Of a stretch of 10,000 nucleotides of DNA, positions 5,123 through 10,000 are shown one piece after another. Source of the DNA: Pseudomonadota bacterium (lineage in GTDB: Bacteria > Pseudomonadota > Alphaproteobacteria > Rhodospirillales > Magnetospirillaceae); NCBI GenBank assembly GCA_023437865.1, contig JAEZFE010000507.1, positions 1 to 10,000 of the forward strand, given 5' to 3'. A program made the position numbers and the translations under genes. Below the pieces are notes generated by a model. The model saw nothing but the letters and a program-made list of their open reading frames with translations, ran no database searches and was not told where the DNA came from. Each line of letters begins with the position of its first letter. The stretch's first letter is position 1.

Positions 5123-7228
5123 ATGCCATCGACGCCGCGAGCCCGTGTCTGGCCGGGGGCGCCCCATCCGCTGGGCGCCACCTGGGATGGGGCGGGGGCC
5201 AACTTCGCGCTGTTCTCCGCTCATGCGGAGAAGGTCGAGCTCTGCCTCTTCGACGCCTCTGGCGAGCGCGAGACCGAGCGTATCGTACTGCCGGAATACA
5301 CCGACGAGGTGTGGCACGGCTATGTGCCCGACCTGCTGCCGGGACAGCTCTACGGCTATCGGGTCTATGGCCCCTACGACCCGCATAAGGGCCACCGCTT
5401 CAATCCGCACAAGCTGTTGCTCGATCCCTACGCCAAGTCGATCCGTGGCCAGTTGAGATGGACGGACGCCCATTTCGCCTATCGCCTGGGCAGCCCGCGC
5501 GAGGACTTATCCTTCGACCGCCGAGACAATGCGCGCGGCATGCCTAAATGCGAGCTGATTGACACCGCCTTTACCTGGGGGGAGGAGCGTCGCCCCGGAA
5601 CCCATTGGGCGCGCACGGTCATTTATGAGATGCACGTCAAGGGCTTCACCATGCGCCACCCCGACGTGCCCGAGGGCCGGCGCGGCACCTTTGCCGGCTT
5701 GGCGTGGCCGGCAGTCACCGACCATTTGAGGGGACTGGGGGTGACGGCGGTGGAGTTCCTGCCCATCCACGCCTTCATCGACGACCGCACGCTGATCGAG
5801 AAGGGGCTTCGGAATTACTGGGGGTACAATTCCATCGGCTTCTTCGCCATCGAGCCGCGCTACCTGGCGACCAAGCGGCCGAGCGAATTCAAGGCCATGG
5901 TGCGGAGGCTGCACGACGAGGGCATCGAGATCATCCTCGACGTCGTCTACAACCACACCGCCGAGGGCAATCATCTCGGCCCCACGCTCAGCTTCAAGGG
6001 CATCGACAACGCCAGCTATTACAAGCTGGTACCCGAGGACCAGCGCTATTACTGGGATTCGACGGGCTGCGGCAACACCCTCGATCTCGGCCATCCGCGC
6101 GTGCTGCAACTGGTGCTGGACAGCCTGCGCTATTGGGTCACCGAGATGCATGTGGACGGCTTCCGCTTCGACCTGACCGCATCGCTGGCGCGCGAGGGCT
6201 TCCACTACGATCCCGGTTCGGCCTTCTTCGATGCCATCCGCCAGGACCCTGTGCTGTCAGGTGTCAAGCTGATCGCCGAGCCGTGGGACTTGGGCCATGG
6301 TGGCTATCAGGTCGGGGGCTTTCCACCCGGCTGGAGCGAGTGGAACGGCCATTACCGCGACACCGTGCGCAAGTACTGGAAGGGCGACGGTGGCCAGATG
6401 GCCGATCTGGCCTCACGGCTGACCGGCTCCGCGGATATGTTCGGCCACCGGGGCAGGCGGCCATGGTCGAGCGTGAATTTCATCACCGCCCATGACGGCT
6501 TCACCCTGGCCGATCTGGTTTCGTACAACGGCAAGCACAATGAGGCCAACGGCGAGGAGAACCGCGACGGCGCCAACGACAACGAATCGTGGAATTGTGG
6601 TGCCGAGGGGCCGACCGAGGATTCGAGCATCCTGGAACTGCGCCGCCGCCAGCAGCGCAACATGCTGGCGACCCTGATCCTCAGCCAGGGCGTGCCCATG
6701 CTGCTGGCCGGCGACGAGCAGGGCAACAGCCAGGGGGGCAACAACAACGCCTATTGCCAGGACAATGCCATAGCGTGGATCGACTGGGAGCACACGGATG
6801 AGGATCTGGTGGCGTTCACGCGCAGACTGATCGCCATCCGCCGCCATCACCCGGTGTTCCACCGTCCGCGCTTCTTTCGCGGCCATTTCGAAGGCGGGGC
6901 CGACGTCGTGTGGCTGACCCCGCAGGGGCGCGAGATGGCGTCGGAGGACTGGGCTTTTCCCGAGGCTAAGACCCTGGGGATGCTGTTCACGGGCGATACC
7001 GGCGATTTCTATTACACAACGGAAGGCGGCTTGCCCCAACGTGACATGCCGTTCTTGCTGCTGATGAACTCCCATTGGGAGCCGGTGCCCTTCACTATGC
7101 CCGGGACCGACCGCCGGTGGGAGGTGTGGATCGACACCTTCGACCCCGGGCGGGAGGGGCACGGCTATGAATCGGGCAAGGCGTACCCGCTGGATGCGCG
7201 AAGCTTGGTGCTGCTGGTCAGGGTTTAG
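5123..7228 (+). CDS. glgX: Glycogen debranching enzyme GlgX (GH13)
   Basis: GlgX is a cytoplasmic isoamylase-type enzyme that hydrolyses alpha-1,6 branches of glycogen limit dextrins during glycogen breakdown. The 701-residue product has an N-terminal CBM48-like domain (about 10-95, with WPGAPHPLGATWDGAGANFALF). A GH13 barrel follows with conserved region I DVVYNH (273-278), nucleophile Asp350 in GFRFDLTAS, acid/base Glu386 in IAEPWD, and transition-state stabiliser Asp458 in TAHDGF. A C-terminal beta domain ends the protein. Length matches the roughly 650-720 residues usual for GlgX. I chose ATG 5123 because AGGAG (5113-5117) precedes it by 5 nt and the protein then starts just before the conserved domain. 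The frame is open back to 5033, but those extra 30 residues look unstructured. Neither flank holds other glycogen genes; the next gene, a chemoreceptor, is convergent 27 bp away. Confidence 0.95.
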   Translation: MPSTPRARVWPGAPHPLGATWDGAGANFALFSAHAEKVELCLFDASGERETERIVLPEYTDEVWHGYVPDLLPGQLYGYRVYGPYDPHKGHRFNPHKLLLDPYAKSIRGQLRWTDAHFAYRLGSPREDLSFDRRDNARGMPKCELIDTAFTWGEERRPGTHWARTVIYEMHVKGFTMRHPDVPEGRRGTFAGLAWPAVTDHLRGLGVTAVEFLPIHAFIDDRTLIEKGLRNYWGYNSIGFFAIEPRYLATKRPSEFKAMVRRLHDEGIEIILDVVYNHTAEGNHLGPTLSFKGIDNASYYKLVPEDQRYYWDSTGCGNTLDLGHPRVLQLVLDSLRYWVTEMHVDGFRFDLTASLAREGFHYDPGSAFFDAIRQDPVLSGVKLIAEPWDLGHGGYQVGGFPPGWSEWNGHYRDTVRKYWKGDGGQMADLASRLTGSADMFGHRGRRPWSSVNFITAHDGFTLADLVSYNGKHNEANGEENRDGANDNESWNCGAEGPTEDSSILELRRRQQRNMLATLILSQGVPMLLAGDEQGNSQGGNNNAYCQDNAIAWIDWEHTDEDLVAFTRRLIAIRRHHPVFHRPRFFRGHFEGGADVVWLTPQGREMASEDWAFPEAKTLGMLFTGDTGDFYYTTEGGLPQRDMPFLLLMNSHWEPVPFTMPGTDRRWEVWIDTFDPGREGHGYESGKAYPLDARSLVLLVRV

Positions 7229-7255
7229 TTTCATCGAGGCGAACACATCGCCGCA

Positions 7256-8935
7256 TCACCCCGTCCGGACGTTCGCCATGAACTTCTCCACCTCGCCGTG
7301 AAGTTCCGCCGAGTTGCCGGTCAGCTGGTCGGCGGCAGTCAGAACTTCGGTGGCGGAGTGACGGACCATGTCCACCACTTGGCCCATCTGCGCGACGTTG
7401 TTGCTCATCTCCGCGGTGCCGGCGGCGGCCTGCTGGGCGCTGGCGGCGATTTCCTGGGTGGCGGCGCCCTGCTGCTGCACCGAGGCGGCAATGGCGCTGG
7501 AGGTTTCGTCGATGCCGGCGATGGTGCGGGCGATGCCGGCAATGGCCTCGACCACCTCGTGCACCACGTCCTGCACCGTGCTGATCTGCTGGCTGATCTC
7601 TTCGGTGGCTTTGGTGGTCTGGTTGGCCAGGCTCTTGACCTCGTTGGCCACCACGGCGAACCCCTTGCCGGCATCACCGGCGCGCGCCGCCTCGATGGTG
7701 GCGTTCAGCGCCAGCAGATTGGTCTGGCCGGCGATCTCGCTGATCATGCGCACCACGTCGCCGATGCGGTTGGCGGCGTCCGACAGGCTGCCGACCACCT
7801 GATCCACCTTGCGGGCTTCCTCCACTGCCCCGCGCGCGATGTCCGACGAGTGGCTGACCCGTGTGGCGATCTCGGTGATGGAGGTCGATAGCTCCTCGGC
7901 CGAGGCTGCCACTGTCTGCACGTTCGATGCGGTGACCTGTGCTGCGGCTGCCAGCGCGTCCGCGTGGCTGCCCGATTCATGGGCCATGTCGGCCAGGCAC
8001 TCGGCGGTGGTCTTCATGCCGGTGGCGGCGTCGGCCACGCGGCCCACCACGCCTTTGACACCCTGCTCGAACGTGCCCGCCAACTGGGTCAGCGCCGCCT
8101 TGCGGTCGGCGTCGGCGCGCGCCTTCATGCCCTGTTGCTCGGCGGCCAGTTCGTCGGCATGGATAAGACCGTCCTTCAGCACCTCCAGTGCGCGGGCCAT
8201 TTCGCCAGTTTCATCTCGGGCGTTACGGCCCGGCACGGCGATGGTCTTGTCGCCGCCGGCCAGCTCGCGCATGGCCCCGGTCAGCGCGGCCAGCGGCTTG
8301 GTGATCGAATGCACGATCACGTAGGCCAGTATAGACACCGCCAGCACGGCGACGACCATGGCCGTGGTGGTCACCGTCTTGGTGGTGGCCAGCGCCTTGG
8401 CCTCCTCGGCCGAGGCACCGGAAATGCGGCCGTCCAGTGAGGTGCCGAGCGTGCGCACGATTAGCGATACCTTGCGGGCGGCGGCATCCACCTGGTCATC
8501 CAGCTCGGCAATCTCGTCCGGCGACGCTTGCGCCTCGATGGCCTGCGGCAGGTCGTTGCGGGCCAGCTGGATCAGCTCGGCGGTGCGCTCGGGCAATTGT
8601 GCGGCCAGTTCATTGTCCTGCGCCGGATGCGGCAGGGCAGCGATCCGCTTGGCATCTTCGGTCAAGCGCGCGGCGAGACTGGCCATGAGGGCGACGCGCT
8701 CGGAATCGACACCGTCGGCGCGGTCCACCAGGGCGTCCATGGCGGTCAGCGCCAATTGCAGCCGGTCGGCTTCGAAGCGGCTCAAGATTGTCTGCTGATC
8801 GTACGCCTCGCGCGTGGCCTGGGCCGAGCGCTCGATGGTGCCGTGCGCGATCAGGCCGTTGCCCCCCAGCACGGCGGCGCTTACGACCGCCAGTGCCCAT
8901 AGCAGCGCCAGCCTGGCTTTAATCGTCAGGTTCAT
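7256..8935 (-). CDS. Methyl-accepting chemotaxis protein
   Basis: This 559-residue inner-membrane chemoreceptor would sense a ligand or state and control CheA through CheW, and so flagellar rotation. In order there are a transmembrane helix (about 8-30), a periplasmic, mostly helical ligand-binding region (31-188, probably a four-helix bundle), a second transmembrane helix (189-209), a HAMP linker (about 210-262) and a long coiled-coil signalling domain. The highly conserved hairpin tip runs from about 400 to 430 and includes [18 protein letters not shown] and [12 protein letters not shown]. The C-terminus ([11 protein letters not shown]) lacks the xWxxF-type pentapeptide that tethers CheR and CheB in some receptors. 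The ATG at 8935-8933 is preferred: an AGGGAGGGG Shine-Dalgarno region lies directly upstream and the first transmembrane helix starts at once. The frame stays open for 68 codons further upstream, so a longer form cannot be fully excluded. The ligand cannot be told from sequence. Confidence 0.95.
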   Translation of the reverse strand: MNLTIKARLALLWALAVVSAAVLGGNGLIAHGTIERSAQATREAYDQQTILSRFEADRLQLALTAMDALVDRADGVDSERVALMASLAARLTEDAKRIAALPHPAQDNELAAQLPERTAELIQLARNDLPQAIEAQASPDEIAELDDQVDAAARKVSLIVRTLGTSLDGRISGASAEEAKALATTKTVTTTAMVVAVLAVSILAYVIVHSITKPLAALTGAMRELAGGDKTIAVPGRNARDETGEMARALEVLKDGLIHADELAAEQQGMKARADADRKAALTQLAGTFEQGVKGVVGRVADAATGMKTTAECLADMAHESGSHADALAAAAQVTASNVQTVAASAEELSTSITEIATRVSHSSDIARGAVEEARKVDQVVGSLSDAANRIGDVVRMISEIAGQTNLLALNATIEAARAGDAGKGFAVVANEVKSLANQTTKATEEISQQISTVQDVVHEVVEAIAGIARTIAGIDETSSAIAASVQQQGAATQEIAASAQQAAAGTAEMSNNVAQMGQVVDMVRHSATEVLTAADQLTGNSAELHGEVEKFMANVRTG

Positions 8936-8937
8936 GT

Positions 8938-8963
8938 CCCCTCCCTGCTCTCCCAGGGAGGGG
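8938..8963 (-). promoter_or_regulatory. Hairpin masking the chemoreceptor ribosome binding site
   Basis: In the minus-strand transcript, CCCCTCCCT (8963-8955) pairs perfectly with AGGGAGGGG (8946-8938) around an 8-nt loop. The second arm is the Shine-Dalgarno region and ends 2 nt before the ATG at 8935. Seven of the nine pairs are G-C, so the ribosome binding site should be largely closed in isolated RNA. This suggests translational control, but no trigger is visible. Confidence 0.6.
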
Positions 8964-9080
8964 TTTACCACTTTTGATAAATGTTCCCAAGCGCCGTGGA
9001 GCCATAACAGCGGTGGTAGGGATTTTCCCCCATCCGCCATACCCTGGGCCTTAATCTCCATTTCCGCACGGTGCGTGGGG

Positions 9081-10000
<920 letters not shown>

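Noticed and set aside
7238..7252. Small GGCGA-ACACA-TCGCC hairpin between the convergent glgX and chemoreceptor genes as a terminator.
   Set aside because: The stem is only 5 bp and no T-tract follows on either strand.

Overview
The window looks like chromosomal DNA from a high-GC alphaproteobacterium, most likely a member of the Rhodospirillales such as a Magnetospirillum-like spirillum. This rests on four things: the order adk, rpsM, rpsK, rpoA, rplQ with no rpsD between rpsK and rpoA; the strong G/C preference at third codon positions; a chemoreceptor gene; and a TPP-riboswitch-controlled thiC. The genus is an inference from gene order and protein character, not from a database match.

Region 1 (1-3060) is the distal end of the large ribosomal-protein cluster. 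The 3' end of adk is followed by a long hairpin that overlaps a near-consensus promoter (TTGACT, 16 bp, TATAAT). That promoter should drive rpsM (S13), rpsK (S11) and rpoA (RNA polymerase alpha), starting with a leader of about 140 nt. A strong intrinsic terminator follows rpoA, and rplQ (L17) sits behind it with inverted repeats of its own. A second intrinsic terminator follows rplQ and probably also ends the convergent minus-strand operon.

Region 2 (3116-4962, minus strand) is a compact run of three genes. In transcription order they are an unrecognised 322-residue cytoplasmic protein, a MarC-family integral membrane protein, and a possible 66-residue basic protein. Region 3 (5123-7228, plus strand) is glgX, the glycogen debranching enzyme, divergent from the previous operon and with no other glycogen gene nearby. 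Region 4 (7256-8935, minus strand) is a methyl-accepting chemotaxis protein, convergent with glgX; its ribosome binding site lies inside a GC-rich hairpin. Region 5 (9120-10000, plus strand) is a complete TPP aptamer followed by the first 247 codons of thiC, which runs off the end of the window.

The window is mainly housekeeping sequence. I see no mobile element, CRISPR array, tRNA, rRNA or defence system, and no clear case for a wholly new system. The points most worth a second look are RNA-level: the promoter embedded in the adk terminator, a hairpin masking the chemoreceptor ribosome binding site, and a likely translational expression platform for the thiC riboswitch. The unrecognised 322-residue protein is the main gene of unknown function.
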